Assembly: GCA_963920705.1 (NCBI GenBank) | Contig: OY987233.1 | Coordinates: 7,120,001-7,184,000 of the forward strand | Direction: 5' to 3' | DNA: 64,000 nt | Source of the DNA: Odiellus spinosus | Taxonomy: Eukaryota; Arthropoda; Arachnida; Opiliones; Phalangiidae | Part shown: piece after piece, positions 1 through 10,545 of the stretch | Numbering within the stretch: position 1 is the stretch's first letter | Layout: each line of letters starts with the position of its first letter | Translations under genes and position numbers: made by a program | Notes under the pieces: model-generated | What the model was told of the DNA's origin: nothing | What the model saw: only the letters and a program-made list of their open reading frames with translations | The model's database searches: none

Positions 1-19
1 ATTATAAAATAACCAACAG

Positions 20-215
20 TCAAGGTCCCATTATAATACACAACAGCCGAGGCCCAAATTATAATAAAACAAGAGCCAAGGCCCAAATTAAAAACAGCCA
101 AGACCCAAATTATAAACAGCCAAGGCCCAAATTATAATAAACAACAGCCAAGGCCCAAATTATAATAAACAACAGCCAAGGCCCAAATTATAATAAACAA
201 CAGCCAAGGCCCAAA
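20..215. repeat. Tandem repeat, ~30 bp unit
   Basis: About six imperfect copies of a unit built around CAACAGCCAAGGCCCAAATT followed by an ATAATAA spacer. The spacer varies in length, and the last three copies are nearly identical. No coding potential is visible. Confidence 0.85.
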
Positions 216-769
216 TTTTAAAAATCCGCTAACATTTAGTTTGAGGCACTATTCTTTATGGTAATTAATTAACTTTCATTCTGCGTCAAAACCAAAAATA
301 ATATGAACAATGTGAAATCACTGCAGTTAAATGAAACAAAATATATATATATCTATTTTACATGTGGTAAAAATAAATAAATAAATTTTTAAATCCTTTA
401 GAGTTAACGAGTAAAACATGAAGTACTAATAGTAATTGTAATAATACTGGTTGCATATACACCCCCGGGTTGCCTTATATTAAATGTACGTCATTTTTAA
501 AACCGTCTATTGGTCGTAGTGTTAAATTAAAATTGGATTGTTAGCCAATAAAGTAAGAGTATTAAATAACGCCCTATAGTCCCGAATAAGAAAAAAAAAA
601 AAAAAAATCACATGTAATTCGCCAACTGAAAACGATAACCCTTTTTATCGTTGAATATAAAAGGTATGTTTTCTTACATTCATAATGTTAATAAAATTAA
701 TAAACAAATGAAACGATTGACATTTGTAATTAAAATAGTATACCATTTTATAGAGTATTTATTTTTTAA
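216..769. other. Intergenic, nothing recognised
   Basis: AT-rich DNA with a short poly-A run near 591-607. I see no exon-like open frame, RNA gene or terminal repeat. Confidence 0.5.
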
Positions 770-1247
770 ATTAAGATCTCCACAAATCCAGCTAAGCCTA
801 TTTTCATGGTAAGTTTAAAATTGATTTCTAGTTTAATATTTTTAATCTAACAAGTGATTTTTTTATCGATTCCTTGTCGTTTAAATATACCTAATCCATC
901 AATAAAAAGTTTACAAAACAAATATTAAACTAGAAATAAATTTAAAACTTACCCGGAAAATAGGCTTAGGGGGATTCATGGAGATCCTGAATTGCCTCCG
1001 TGTAAAGTCTAGCGACCAATGAGCAAAGGGCGACCCGTCGCTCCCGCGAGAGTTACAATCGCGTTCGATTGGTCGCTAGACCTTACAAGCGAGGAAATCA
1101 GGATCTCCATGAATCCAGCTAAGCCTATTTTCTGGGTGAGTTTTAAATTTATTTCTAGTTTAAGTTCGTAAATTTTTTTCACGGGTGGATTAGGCATATT
1201 TAAACAATAAGGAATCGATATTGGAAGGTTGCATTCTCCCTTTAAGA
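770..1247. mobile_element. MITE-A copy (palindromic, TTAA type)
   Basis: First copy of the commonest repeat in the window. The family is a roughly 400-bp near-perfect palindrome. Its arms contain ATCGATTCCTTATCGTTTAA, then TAGGCCTAATCCACCAGT, then AAACTTACCCGGAAAATAGG, around a hinge rich in GAGATCTCC and GATTGGTCG motifs. The ends read TTAA-AGGGAGAATGCAACC. This copy has an extra partial right arm at 770-847 in front of it, as if an earlier copy had been interrupted. Confidence 0.85.
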
Positions 1248-1830
1248 GATAATGAAATCATGGAGCTGGAATAAATGAACACGAAACAATGTGGCTTCTT
1301 TTATGGTAGAATCCATAAAAAAATCACTCTTATTGACTCTCCGTCTAGGAAACTTAGTTATTCATTGAATGTGGCAAGGAAAGTAACCAGCGCACACGCG
1401 AATAAGTAACAGCGGTACAACAGACCTTGGTTAATTATGGATAACATTTCTTTCCATTAAAGAATAAAAATATAGAAATAAGAACGCATATGGCGTGGAA
1501 TTGAAAGTCAGTAGGAGTTATCAACACTTACAAAGATAACTAGATTCCCCGTTAATTTATTTTATACTCTGTAATTAGTAAGGTAGCAAGATTAGATGTA
1601 TTGAATCTTGATGTAATAACGACTTGGCGCATATTAGATTTTGTTCTCATAATTATTCTTCAGTCACGAAAATACGTAATTACAAAAGAAATATTTTCAC
1701 TACAACGAAAATAATTCTATCGTGACTGAAACATGTATATGTTTATAACTAGTTAATTATAAGTTGAGTTGGCAGTACAGGCAAACTTGAAAAGATTTTA
1801 CACATAATCTCCATATATATGAATATAATT
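1248..1830. other. Intergenic, nothing recognised
   Basis: AT-rich DNA without an exon-like frame. A short inverted pair, TTCAGTCACGA near 1660 and TCGTGACTGAA near 1720, could form a small hairpin. Confidence 0.4.
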
Positions 1831-2226
1831 AAAAGTCTATCACTTTATTCCATAAAAGTAAACAACGCCCCGTAGCTTATTACTTATCATCAAAGGTCCA
1901 GGTAAATGTACTGACAGATTCTGATTCGAGACACTCAAGCGGTCGCAGTCGCCGTGTAAATAGTGAAACAAGGAAGCGCCACTCTTTGGAGAAATTCCGG
2001 AGTTGGGAGGGAAGACAATATAGACAAGCGCGGCCCGCCTAAATTCCGTTCCTCACTCCCGACTCAAAATATCGAGGAAGAGTCCAAATTACTCGAGCCA
2101 GACAGGGGTGATGACGTTTTTGGTTATTTTTAAGTGATGGGCTATGACGTAAAACTGGACCTTTGCTGATAGTATTAACCTACGGGGCGTTGTTCACTTT
2201 TATGAAATAAACTGATAGAATTTTGA
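1831..2226. mobile_element. MITE-C copy (CAAAAGTCTATCAC ends)
   Basis: Family description: about 390 bp with terminal inverted repeats of about 40 bp starting AAAAGTCTATCACTTTATTC and continuing into CATAAAAGTAAACAACGCCC. The interior is GC-richer than the host DNA, with GCGGCCGCAGTCGCCGTG and GAGCCAGACAGGGGTGATGA blocks. No open frame codes for a transposase. This copy is full length with a slightly decayed right end. Confidence 0.85.
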
Positions 2227-2589
2227 TCTAACTTAATAACATTCGTAGATTATGGAAGTATGTCATTGTTGTAAAACTTCCTCAGAACACGTAATATTTT
2301 TCTTCTTTTGGTATTGTCCTTTTCTTGAAATGAATATGGTGTATGTATACATTTAGTTCAATCCTTTTATTATAAATACCTTTTAAATGTTATAAAAAGA
2401 CCCAAAGCCATTTATAGACAAACATTTATCCGAATATTATTAAACATAATAATACTAAACCTCAAAAACGAGCAAATATTAAAAATGAAAAACAAAACAA
2501 AGGAAGAACATTAAATGGAATCGTTGAAATAAAAATATAACGGCTGATGTATTTATTTTCAGAATGAAACTTATAAATTGAGGCTGTTA
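2227..2589. other. Spacer between MITEs, nothing recognised
   Basis: AT-rich spacer with no exon, RNA or repeat signature that I can support. Confidence 0.4.
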
Positions 2590-3100
2590 TATCGAATGCC
2601 TATGGATTATATTTTTAGTTTAATCATAATATTAAAAACGCCATATTCAAAATTTTATACATCTGGGTTGACGCGTTAGAAAGAAATTTCAAAATTAAAA
2701 TGTCAAAAATATATAATTTTTTACGATATATGACGTAGTTTATTTCTGGAACGTAATTAACGATAATTTTCGTACGAAAAGTAATTGACTTGATCTGGAT
2801 TAAGCACCTTTACGAAAAAGACTGCGCGAAAGCGACCTTATCACTAGTTCCAGAACGCTCTATACAATATCGAAATCACGTGACCAGAGTGATGACGTAG
2901 TACTGCGCGGAATTTTTATTTTATAAATTGCAAAAATTTCAAAAATGGCGATTATAGAATATGTATTTTTACTGTCAGGGTAATTTGTTTCTATGACATA
3001 TGTATATATATTTTGAATCGTTTGTTAACGATCTTTCCAAAAATGCTACTCAATTTTCATTTGGAATTCATGAAAAATTCGTGACGGACTTTTAAAATTT
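2590..3100. mobile_element. MITE-D copy, reverse arrangement
   Basis: Family description: about 540 bp. The full-length copy at 46832-47371 starts TTAAAGAGAGGCTGCCACGG and ends in the inverse. The interior carries TACGTCATCACTATGG, CACCAGTGATAAGGTCGCTT and GAAAGATCGTTAAAAAACG blocks. This copy lies in the opposite orientation to the 46.8-kb copy and its ends are eroded. Confidence 0.8.
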
Positions 3101-3493
3101 TTCTCTTCGTCACTCTTCCTTTAATAGTTTCCAAATATTTCGGGGCTTTGAACCCATTTAAAAAGGGTTTAAAATAATTAATTTTATTTATAGATAAAAC
3201 ATAGTATCTTTAAGGAACTGCAAATGAGAGATACATGCTTTGTGAACTAAATTAAGCAATGGCAATTTTCAATACTCAATCAAAATGGGCGTCGTTTTTA
3301 AAAAGTTAAGTTTTCGAGAAGACCACATTTTTTATTTATTTATTTTTTTTTTTCAAAAGAAGTTAAGAGAAAGTGAGGTTTTCAGGTTCTTTAAAAACAG
3401 ATTAATGATGATATTGGCTTCTTTTTTTTTACATACAACAACCACTACGTTATATCCATGAACTCACTGTGAATAAAGTTAAAACCTACCCAT
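3101..3493. other. Spacer between MITEs, nothing recognised
   Basis: Contains poly-T tracts near 3330-3355 and 3421-3430. No exon-like frame was found. Confidence 0.4.
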
Positions 3494-3870
3494 GAAAAAG
3501 GGAAAATGCAACCTAATAATTGTTTTTTTTTATCGATTCCTTATCGTTTAAATATGCCTAGTCCACCAGTAAATATATTTACAAACCAATATTTAACTAG
3601 AAATAAATTTAAAACTTACCCTGATAATAGGCGTAGCTGGATTCATGGAGATTCTGAATTTCTTTGCATTTAAGGGTCAGCGACCAATGTCGTTAAGGCG
3701 AGATCTCCGTGAGACTTCCAATAACATCCGATTGGTAGCTGACCCATCAAAGCCTATTTTCCGGTTAAGTTTTAAATGTATTTCTAGTTTAATATTTGTT
3801 TTTGTAATTTTACCGATAGATTAGACCTATTTAAACGATAAGGAATTGTTAGATTGCTTTCTCCCTTTAA
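3494..3870. mobile_element. MITE-A copy
   Basis: Both arms and both outer ends are recognisable (AAAATGCAACCTAATAAT on the left, GCTTTCTCCCTTTAA on the right). Confidence 0.85.
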
Positions 3871-3984
3871 ACACTTTAATATACTTCCATAATAACGAGC
3901 CATTCGTAGCCGTTTCATGCGTGGGTTAAAATAACTTAAACACTGCCAAAAAAATGTTCGGTTAAAGTAAGACTGTAACCATTT

Positions 3985-4494
3985 TATCGAAGGCCTATGC
4001 ATTATATTTTAAATTTATTCATACTATTAAAAAACCATATTTAAAATATTACACTTCCCAGTAGACGCGTTCAAATGAAAATTAGAAATTAAAATTTATA
4101 GATATTTTTTTTTCCCAATATACGACGTAGTTAACGATAATTTTCATACGAAAGGTAGTTGACTTGATATGGATTAAGTACTTTTACGAAAAAGACCGCG
4201 CGAAAGCGACCTTATCACTGGTGCCAGAATGCGACGAGAATCAACTGTAGGAAGCTCTATACAATAGCGAAATTACGCTACCATAATGATGACGTAGTAT
4301 TGCGGGGAATTTTTATTTTATAAATTGCAAAAATTCCAAAAATGGCGATTATAAAATATGTATTTTTACTGTCTCTGTAAATTTGTTCTATGATGTATGT
4401 AAATAATTTCTGAATCGTTTTTTAACGATCTTTCCGAAAATGCTACTCAATTTCCATTTGGAGTTGATGAAAAATTCGTGGCAGCGTCACTTTA
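3985..4494. mobile_element. MITE-D copy, reverse arrangement
   Basis: Runs from the CATATTTAAAATATT block through AAAGACCGCGCGAAAGCG to CAGCGTCACTTTAAAGG. It ends about 230 bp before the first exon of the SIBD gene, so it is part of that gene's upstream flank. Confidence 0.8.
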
Positions 4495-4722
4495 AAGGTG
4501 TTTTTAATCAGTCAAAGCATGGAAACATTTAAGGCGCGTCATTAACCGAAAGACAAAAAATTAAGAGAAAAAGACAGGTTTTGAAAAGACGTTATCCTTG
4601 AGAAATATACGATGGTTTAAGTTTAAGCAAACTAATTTCTCCGCTTTCACTATCAGAAGATCTTTGTCTCTTGAAACTAAAACTTCAAAAATATTCTCCG
4701 AATTTAATTCTAAAGGCTAAAG

Positions 4723-7326
4723 ATGAGAACTTCACCAAAAACTATTTTGATTGTAACCGTCTTCGCCACATTCATTTGCGCGTAAGTTTAAATTTATAGA
4801 GGGTTTATTTTAAAGTTATAAAGCAGGGTAATGGTAATTTACCGCTTGCTCTGATGAAATTACCAAAATGGTAATTACCCTAACGTTTTAAAGGGAACAG
4901 TTAATTTTTTATCGATTCATAATCGTTTAAATAGGCCTAATCCACCAGTAAAAAAAATTACAAACAAATATTAAACTAAAAATAAATTTAAAACGATCAA
5001 AAAAGGCTTAGCTGAATTTCTTCGCATTGATTGGTCGGATATCAATCGAATGTTATTGGAAGTCTCATGGAGATCTCGCCTTAACGACGGACATTTTCTT
5101 AATGGTTGCTACACATCAATGCGAATAAATTCTGAATCTACATGAATTCAGCTAAGCCTATTTTCCGGGTAAGTTTTAAATTTATTTCTAGTTTAATGGT
5201 GGTTTGTTATTTTTTTTACTGGTGGATTAGGCATATTTAAACGATAAGGAATCGATAAATTTTTTTTTTGTTGGGTAACATTCTTCCTTCGAGGCTGGTT
5301 TTATACTTTTTCGTCTAAAACAAGTCCAGAGGACGCGTGAAATATATATATAAGCCTACATGCCATGACCACGCTCGTGTGGTTCTAAATTGGCAATGAG
5401 GTTACCTAGTTTACAACTTCACTTCTCAATAGTTAATGTAATTTTTCATGTCTGGGTGACTTTGCTCTTTAAATGAAAACTCAACACGCGTATCATGAAA
5501 AATCATCGATTTTTCACGAGTGTATAGGCATTTTGTCCCAAATTAAAATTTTGAAGCGTTTCCAAAGCTGCGCTCAAACGAGGCCCCTAAATCTATTTAA
5601 ACCGTTTCCCTAGAGTCGTGTGAAGGGGAATTCGTGTTTTATCGAATCGATTTCTCGAAACTGCTTCGGGAACCAGTTTCATACCGATTCGGATTCAATA
5701 ACCGATAGATGAAGCTAGGAATATAATACTCGTGCCTCTGGAACAGAAAATTGTATTCCCCCAACACTGCGCGATTCATCTACGGCTGACTCGGCCGAGC
5801 CAAAATCGACGGACATAGTAGGTAGCGCCATCATATGATAGGCGTAAGAAGCTCGAAATATATAATAAAATATATAATATGTAATAAAATTAGTCTGCTA
5901 TTTAGTATTTCAAATTAAAATGAGGATATATTGCTGTTTCGATAATTGTCGTAGCGATTTTAGCTGCCAGAAGAATTTAACTTTTCATAAAGTTTAAAAA
6001 CCTGTACGAAAATAGTAATATAGTTTCTAAAGTTTTCCGTTAGGTGGCAGTCTATAGTTATGTCACGCACATTTCAGTATGCCGTTCATGCAACGCTTGC
6101 TTTCTTCTCCAGAGGTCCCCCTTCATCCTCCTAGGATGAAGCTACAATAAATCGATTTATAAAGATATCGCGTGAACGCGTGACGCTTAAAATAATTCCT
6201 GGCGATTTTAATATCGCTTTGATTTTACCGTTTCAAATCGATTAAGAAATGCTATTAGCTATTTTGACCAGATTTTAAATAGAAATTCCAGATCTAATTT
6301 AATTGTGTGAAACATTTTAGATGCTTGTCATTCAAATGTAGAGCTTGTGTACCTGATAATTGTCATCCAGCGCCTACCGATTGCGAAACAGAAATCGTCA
6401 AAGATTATTGCGATTGTTGTAGTCAATGTGGAAAGGTATTTTTAATTTTTTCCCTGGTTTTAGTAATTAAATGGACCATTCTCACAATGTTTGACCAATT
6501 ATTTCAATTAGAAAATAATATCTGAAACTTTTTAGGCTTACCCACTGGTCTTATCAATCAAACACTTAATTTACAATGTTCGTAACCTTTTCCAGAATGT
6601 TGTAGAAGATTCCAGAAAAGTCTAGAAAATTCTGGAAAGTTCCGGAAAATTCTAGATAAATTTAGAAAAATCTATTTTCTGGATACTTAATTTATAATAT
6701 CCGTAACCTTTTCCAGAATGCTCTAGAAGGTTCCAGAATAGTGTGGAAAATTTTGTAAAGTGCTTGAAAGTTCTATAAAGTTCTGGAAAATTATAGAAAG
6801 GTCTAGAAAAATATATTTTCTGGATACTATTAATATAAAATATCCGTTATTTCCAGAATGTTCTAGAAGGTTCCAGAAAAGTCTAGAAAATTCTGGAAAA
6901 GGCTTAATAATTCTAGACTGTTCTGGAAAATTCTAGAAAAATATTTTCTGGACACTTAATATACAATGTCCGTAACCTTTTCCAGAATGCTCTAGAAGGT
7001 TCCAGAAAAGTCTAGAAAATTTTAGAAAAGTCCAGAAAATTCTAGAAAGGTCTAGAAACCTCTGGAAAATTTATATTCACGACTTTTCAACTTAACAAAT
7101 CTTGTATTTTCAAGGGTTATTAGAAATGTTTCCTTTTTAATTACTCTGGTGTTAATAATAAAATGGTTTAATTAATATATAGGCTGCTGGCGAATACTGC
7201 GGTGGTCCATTAGGAACATACGGCATGTGTATTAAGGGAACTACTTGCGAAAAAGTGGAAAACCCCGATAACAAAAATGGCAAAAAGAAATTATACAATC
7301 TAGGAATTTGCAAACCGTCATCCTAG
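4723..7326 (+). CDS. Secreted single IGFBP-domain (SIBD-like) protein, 3 exons
   Basis: Predicted exons are 4723-4781, 6321-6435 and 7183-7326. All splice sites are GT-AG and the phases agree, giving 105 aa. Exon 1 encodes a signal peptide (basic MRTSPK followed by an Ile/Val/Phe-rich core ending FICA). Exon 2 encodes FKCRACVPDNCH...DYCDCCSQCGK and exon 3 encodes GEYCGGPLGTYGMC...GICKPSS. The twelve-cysteine spacing of the mature chain, with the adjacent Cys pair and the CGGPLG turn, fits the IGFBP N-terminal module. Known arthropod SIBD proteins are small haemolymph proteins linked to immunity and insulin-peptide binding. Their exact role here is inferred from family only. The canonical GCGCCxxC core reads DCDCCSQC, a divergent form. 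Intron 1 carries MITE-A and MITE-B copies, and intron 2 a heat-shock-element-like repeat. Confidence 0.8.
4889..5295. mobile_element. MITE-A copy in SIBD intron 1
   Basis: Both arms are present (ATCGATTCATAATCGTTTAA at the left, AACGATAAGGAATCGATAAA at the right). The outer ends have diverged to AAGGGAACAGTTAA and CATTCTTCCTTCGA. The divergent right end is shared with an inverted copy near 10545. Confidence 0.8.
5296..5566. repeat. Left arm of a 5-kb-spaced inverted duplication
   Basis: This block, with CAAGTCCAGAGGACGC, TCATGTCTGGGTGACTTTGC and GAGTGTATAGGCATTTTGTC motifs, recurs in inverse orientation at 10319-10545. In both places it sits between a MITE-A and a MITE-B, so the duplicated unit is MITE-A + block + MITE-B. 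The right copy lacks about 85 bp near 5370-5430. Confidence 0.75.
5567..6262. mobile_element. MITE-B copy split by an insertion
   Basis: Family description: about 300 bp foldback element starting GCTGCGTTCATACTAGGCC. It carries GAAACTGCTTCGGGAACCAG and GATGAAGCTACGATAAATCG in the middle and ends GAAATGCTAGTGTGACCGTA. This copy is interrupted after GATGAAGCTA, and the second half resumes with GATGAAGCTACAAT at 6134. Confidence 0.75.
5719..6133. mobile_element. Unclassified insertion inside MITE-B
   Basis: About 415 bp sits between two copies of GATGAAGCTA, which look like a 10-bp target duplication. The insert begins GGAATATAATACTCGTGCC and ends TTCATCCTCCTAG. No terminal inverted repeat, poly-A tail or open frame was recognised. 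Part of the direct repeat could be coincidental. Confidence 0.45.
6560..7075. repeat. Heat-shock-element-like array in SIBD intron 2
   Basis: Four units of about 120-140 bp, each starting near TACTTAATTTATAATATCCG and filled with 10-bp-periodic TTCNNGAA palindromes. The cleanest run is at 6851-6880: three successive 10-bp blocks TTCCAGAATG, TTCTAGAAGG and TTCCAGAAAA, followed by GTCTAGAAAA and TTCTGGAAAA. This matches the HSF consensus of alternating GAA and TTC pentamers. Function is inferred only from the motif. Confidence 0.8.
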
Positions 7327-7383
7327 GTTTAAACCAATCATTTTAATTTTGTTTTGTTGTATTTTTTCATCTTCCTATTATTA

Positions 7384-7389
7384 AATAAA
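7384..7389 (+). promoter_or_regulatory. Candidate polyadenylation signal of SIBD gene
   Basis: AATAAA lies about 58 bases after the SIBD stop codon and is followed by a T-rich stretch, which is a usual 3'-end layout. Confidence 0.5.
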
Positions 7390-7631
7390 TATATTTTAAG
7401 TTTTTTTTTGTAAATCGACTTTCCTTAAAATTTGTTTTCTAACATTTCAAATTTTTTTTATAAATATATGATTTGAATTGTTTAGTAACCATTTTTCCGA
7501 AAATTATACTCGTATTTCTTTAATATCTCATGAAAAATCAATGACACCACCACTTTAAAGGGATACTACTTCACTAGACTCTTTTAAAAGTGAAATTGAT
7601 ACATTTTTCATGAACTCCAAATGGAAACTGA

Positions 7632-8451
7632 CAAGGAGACTATATACCCGAGGAGTTTATCTCCGATTTTGTCCAAAGTCTGCTATAATGTAGACCTATA
7701 TAAGATAGGAAAATCCCCAAAAGGAGACGACGCACTACCCATTAGTTTGGCCATGGCAACCGAAAACGTTTTTGGCCATTTCAACCGAAAAAAATCTCAA
7801 TTGAAAAAAGCATGGGATTTTCTCGGTTTCCAAAAAAAATTTCAAATTTTCAAATTGTTTCGAAATTGTCAAATGGGTAATGTGCTTCATATCTAGGTAA
7901 AATTCATCAAGTTTGGGTAAAATTGGTACCATTTTTGGGAAAAATTGGTACCATTTTTGGGAAAAATTGGTACCATTTTTGGGAAAAATCGGTACCATTT
8001 TTGGGAAAAATCGGTACCATTTTTGGGAAAAATCGGTACCATTTTTGGGAAAAATTGGTACCATTTTTGGGAAAAATTGGTACCATTTTTGGGAAAAATC
8101 GGTACCATTTTTGGGAAAAATCGGTACCATTTTTGGGAAAAATCGGTACCATTTTTGGGAAAAATCGGTACCATTTTTGGGAAAAATCGGTACCATTTTT
8201 GGGAAAAATCGGTACCATTTTTGGGAAAAATCGGTACCATTTTTGGGAAAAATCGGTACCATTTTTGGGAAAAATCGGGAAAAGAAATTTCGTTTTTTCG
8301 AGGAAAGTGCTTAATGGCCCAAAACGTATTCGGTGGCCAAACTAATGGGTAGTGAGTCGTCTCCTTTTGGGGATTTTCATACCTTATATAGGTCTGCATT
8401 ATGGCAGACTTTGGACAAAATCGGCGATAAACACCTCGGGTAGTCTCCTTG
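7632..8451. mobile_element. Long-TIR MITE carrying a 22-bp satellite, inserted in MITE-D
   Basis: Begins CAAGGAGACTATATACCCGA and ends CGGGTAGTCTCCTTG. Arms of about 150 bp (7632-7790 and 8295-8451) are inverted copies and share CCCCAAAAGGAGACGAC. The flanking TGA at 7629-7631 and 8452-8454 suggests a 3-bp target duplication. No transposase gene is present. Confidence 0.75.
7918..8278. repeat. 22-bp tandem array (KpnI-site repeat)
   Basis: About 16 copies of GGTACCATTTTTGGGAAAAA plus TT or TC. The array fills the centre of the MITE at 7632-8451. The period is not a multiple of three and no stop occurs, so long repetitive frames appear on both strands. I do not regard these as genes. Confidence 0.9.
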
Positions 8452-8590
8452 TGAGTAACACTTTCAGAAAGATCGTTAAAAAACGATTCAAAATACATAT
8501 ACATATGCAGAAGCCGATGGTGTTTTAATAATATGATAAAACTAAAATATAATCCATATCCATTCATGACAGCCTCACTTTTAAAATAAT

Positions 8591-9148
8591 AAGGAAAATG
8601 TAACTAATTTATAGTCAAACTTAATTGCAATTTAGGAATGAATATAAATAAAGGTAGATAAAATGGGGGTTTCTAAAAGAAATGTGATCTTTTCCTAGAT
8701 TGTTACTCGTAGTAGTATAGTGAATATATAAAACCTTTAACAGCTTTTTAAACAAATAAACAGCGATGTTGCAACGCCCACAAACTCTATTATAACCGAT
8801 ATTTTAGGTCGATAAATATAAATGGTTTCAATCACGATTTTTCAGATATAATTTTATTTCCCTCCAAAATCTTTCGGTCTTTATTCTTTCCCGAGATATT
8901 TACGAAACCGCGGAGCATTTCGTGACTTCATTTAGAGAATTTCTTTCCAAAATAAAACGCTGCCTTTCGTTAAGTTAACACGCACAACTCTCTTTCTCAT
9001 TCCATATCGTGGCTTTTTGATTGTCATAACGCACATTTTCGTGAGCTCTTTTAAGAGAGTATGGATTACAAACGTATTACGTTACCACAAGACTGAAGCC
9101 TTCAACTTTGCAAGTAACTATAGATATAATTATTGGTTATTGGATTTA
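8591..9148. other. Spacer, nothing recognised
   Basis: AT-rich DNA between transposon copies. No exon with flanking splice signals was seen. Confidence 0.4.
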
Positions 9149-9700
9149 GAGCTCGGAATCGGATATCCATTATCTTCCGTTATTCGTATATTTTCAGATA
9201 TTTTATTTTCGGATAAAATTGTTTGTAACTAAAAAATTAATATATATTCGTATAATTCTTCAATGTATAAGGTTTACCCGAAGGAAGATAAGCGTTTGTC
9301 GCTTTATCTACGAAGAAATTACTCGTTTTCAAACGTATAACGATGGATAAGAAAATTCACAATTCCAGAATAAGTCTAAAATATAAGAAAAAATTTCAAA
9401 TTGACTTTTAATTCGAAGAATATAAATAAAACAACGAAACTAAGATTTTAAATCATATTTTTATTCGTTATTCTTCACGAAAATAAATTTTGAATTTTTT
9501 AATCCGAACGTATAACGCGGATAATATTCTAAGATAAGACAATTTTTGGATAAAAATGGATATGGATTATGTACTTGACTTCATCTTCGAATAAGTTAAC
9601 TCGAATGAAAAATAGTCTATTTTTAATCAAACAGATGATATACATCTAAATTTAGTATAGATTTATCCAATTAATAAAAATTATACGAATTCCGAGCTCT
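9149..9700. mobile_element. MITE-E copy (TA-GAGCTCGG ends)
   Basis: Family description: about 500-550 bp with ends GAGCTCGGAATTCGTAT and its inverse, flanked by TA. The interior has CGTTATCCG and AAACGTATAACG motifs and several imperfect inverted arms. TA flanks suggest a Tc1/mariner-type non-autonomous element. The left end of this copy reads GAGCTCGGAATCGG. Confidence 0.75.
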
Positions 9701-9880
9701 AATTGGCCCAAATTTATATCTACTTTTATAGAAATTTTACCAAACTTTAAAAATTTATTTAAACACCAAAAATGTGTCTAAAAATGAAAACATTCTCGAA
9801 TAAGTGTTTGGCATGGTGATTCTTAAAATAAATTCAAATGTGTTTCATTTTGAGCTCCAAGTTTCCCTTTAAAATTTCCT
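9701..9880. mobile_element. MITE-H copy (TTAA-AGGG ends), left end lost
   Basis: Contains TTTACCAAACTTTAAAAATT, AACACCAAAAATGTGTCT and the right end GAGCTCCAAGTTTCCCTTTA. It abuts the MITE-E copy. The fullest version of this family is at 14318-14514. Confidence 0.65.
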
Positions 9881-10020
9881 ACGAGATTTATTTCCCAATT
9901 TTTGAAAAAATTTAACTTTTTGAATATATTATTCATGATAACTTATAATTTTTCTTTTTGAGCGTGTTGGGTTTCTGAATGGTTAAGATAATTTTTGACT
10001 AAACTAAAACTTTCTAATAA

Positions 10021-10318
10021 GCTACGGTCACACTAGCATTTCTTTATCGATTTGAAACGGTATAATCAAACCGATACTCAAATCGCCAGGAATCGTTTAA
10101 GCTTCACGCGTTCACGCATATTCTTTATAAATCAATTTATCGTAGCTTCATCTATCGGTTGTTGAGACCGAATCAGTAAGCAACTGGCTCCCGAAGCAGT
10201 TTCGATAAATCGAATCAAATTGATTCGAGAAAAGACGGTTTCCCGTTCACATGACTCCAGCGAAACGTTTTGAAACGGTTTAAATCGATTTCAAGGCCTA
10301 GTATGAACGCAGCTTTGG
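10021..10318. mobile_element. MITE-B copy, inverse orientation
   Basis: Starts GCTACGGTCACACTAGCATT and ends CTAGTATGAACGCAGCTTT. Forms the outer part of the inverted duplication with 5567-6262, but lacks the insertion found there. That insertion therefore came after the duplication, or was absent from the donor. Confidence 0.85.
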
Positions 10319-10545
10319 AAACGCTTCAAAATTTTAATTTCGGACAAAATGCCTATACACTCGTGAAAAATCGATGGTTTTTCATGATACGCGTGTTGAA
10401 TTTTCATTTAAAGAGCAAAGTCACCCAGACATGAAAAATTATATTAACTATTGAGAAGTAAAGTAGGCTTATATATATTTCAGGCGTCCTCTGGACTTGT
10501 TTTAGACGAAAAAGTATAAAAGCAGCCTCGAAGGAAGAATGGTAC
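10319..10545. repeat. Right arm of inverted duplication
   Basis: Inverse counterpart of 5296-5566, sharing GACAAAATGCCTATACACTC and GCGTCCTCTGGACTTGTTTT. It is bordered by MITE-B and MITE-A in mirror order to the left arm. Confidence 0.75.

Larger units (their letters stand above)
7470..8590. mobile_element. MITE-D copy, split by another element
   Basis: MITE-D sequence runs to CTCCAAATGGAAACTGA at 7631 and resumes at 8452 with TGAGTAACACTTTCAGAAAG. It ends GACAGCCTCACTTTT near 8586. The right portion is internally shortened and holds a 12-bp block, CAGAAGCCGATG, at 8508-8519 that belongs to the P-like MITE family. Confidence 0.75.

Noticed and set aside
7735-8567. Long repetitive frames on both strands (FSQKWYRFFPKMVPIF and FLGKIGTIFGKN types)
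   Set aside because: Produced by the 22-bp satellite with no stop in either strand. No start context, splice sites or family match.
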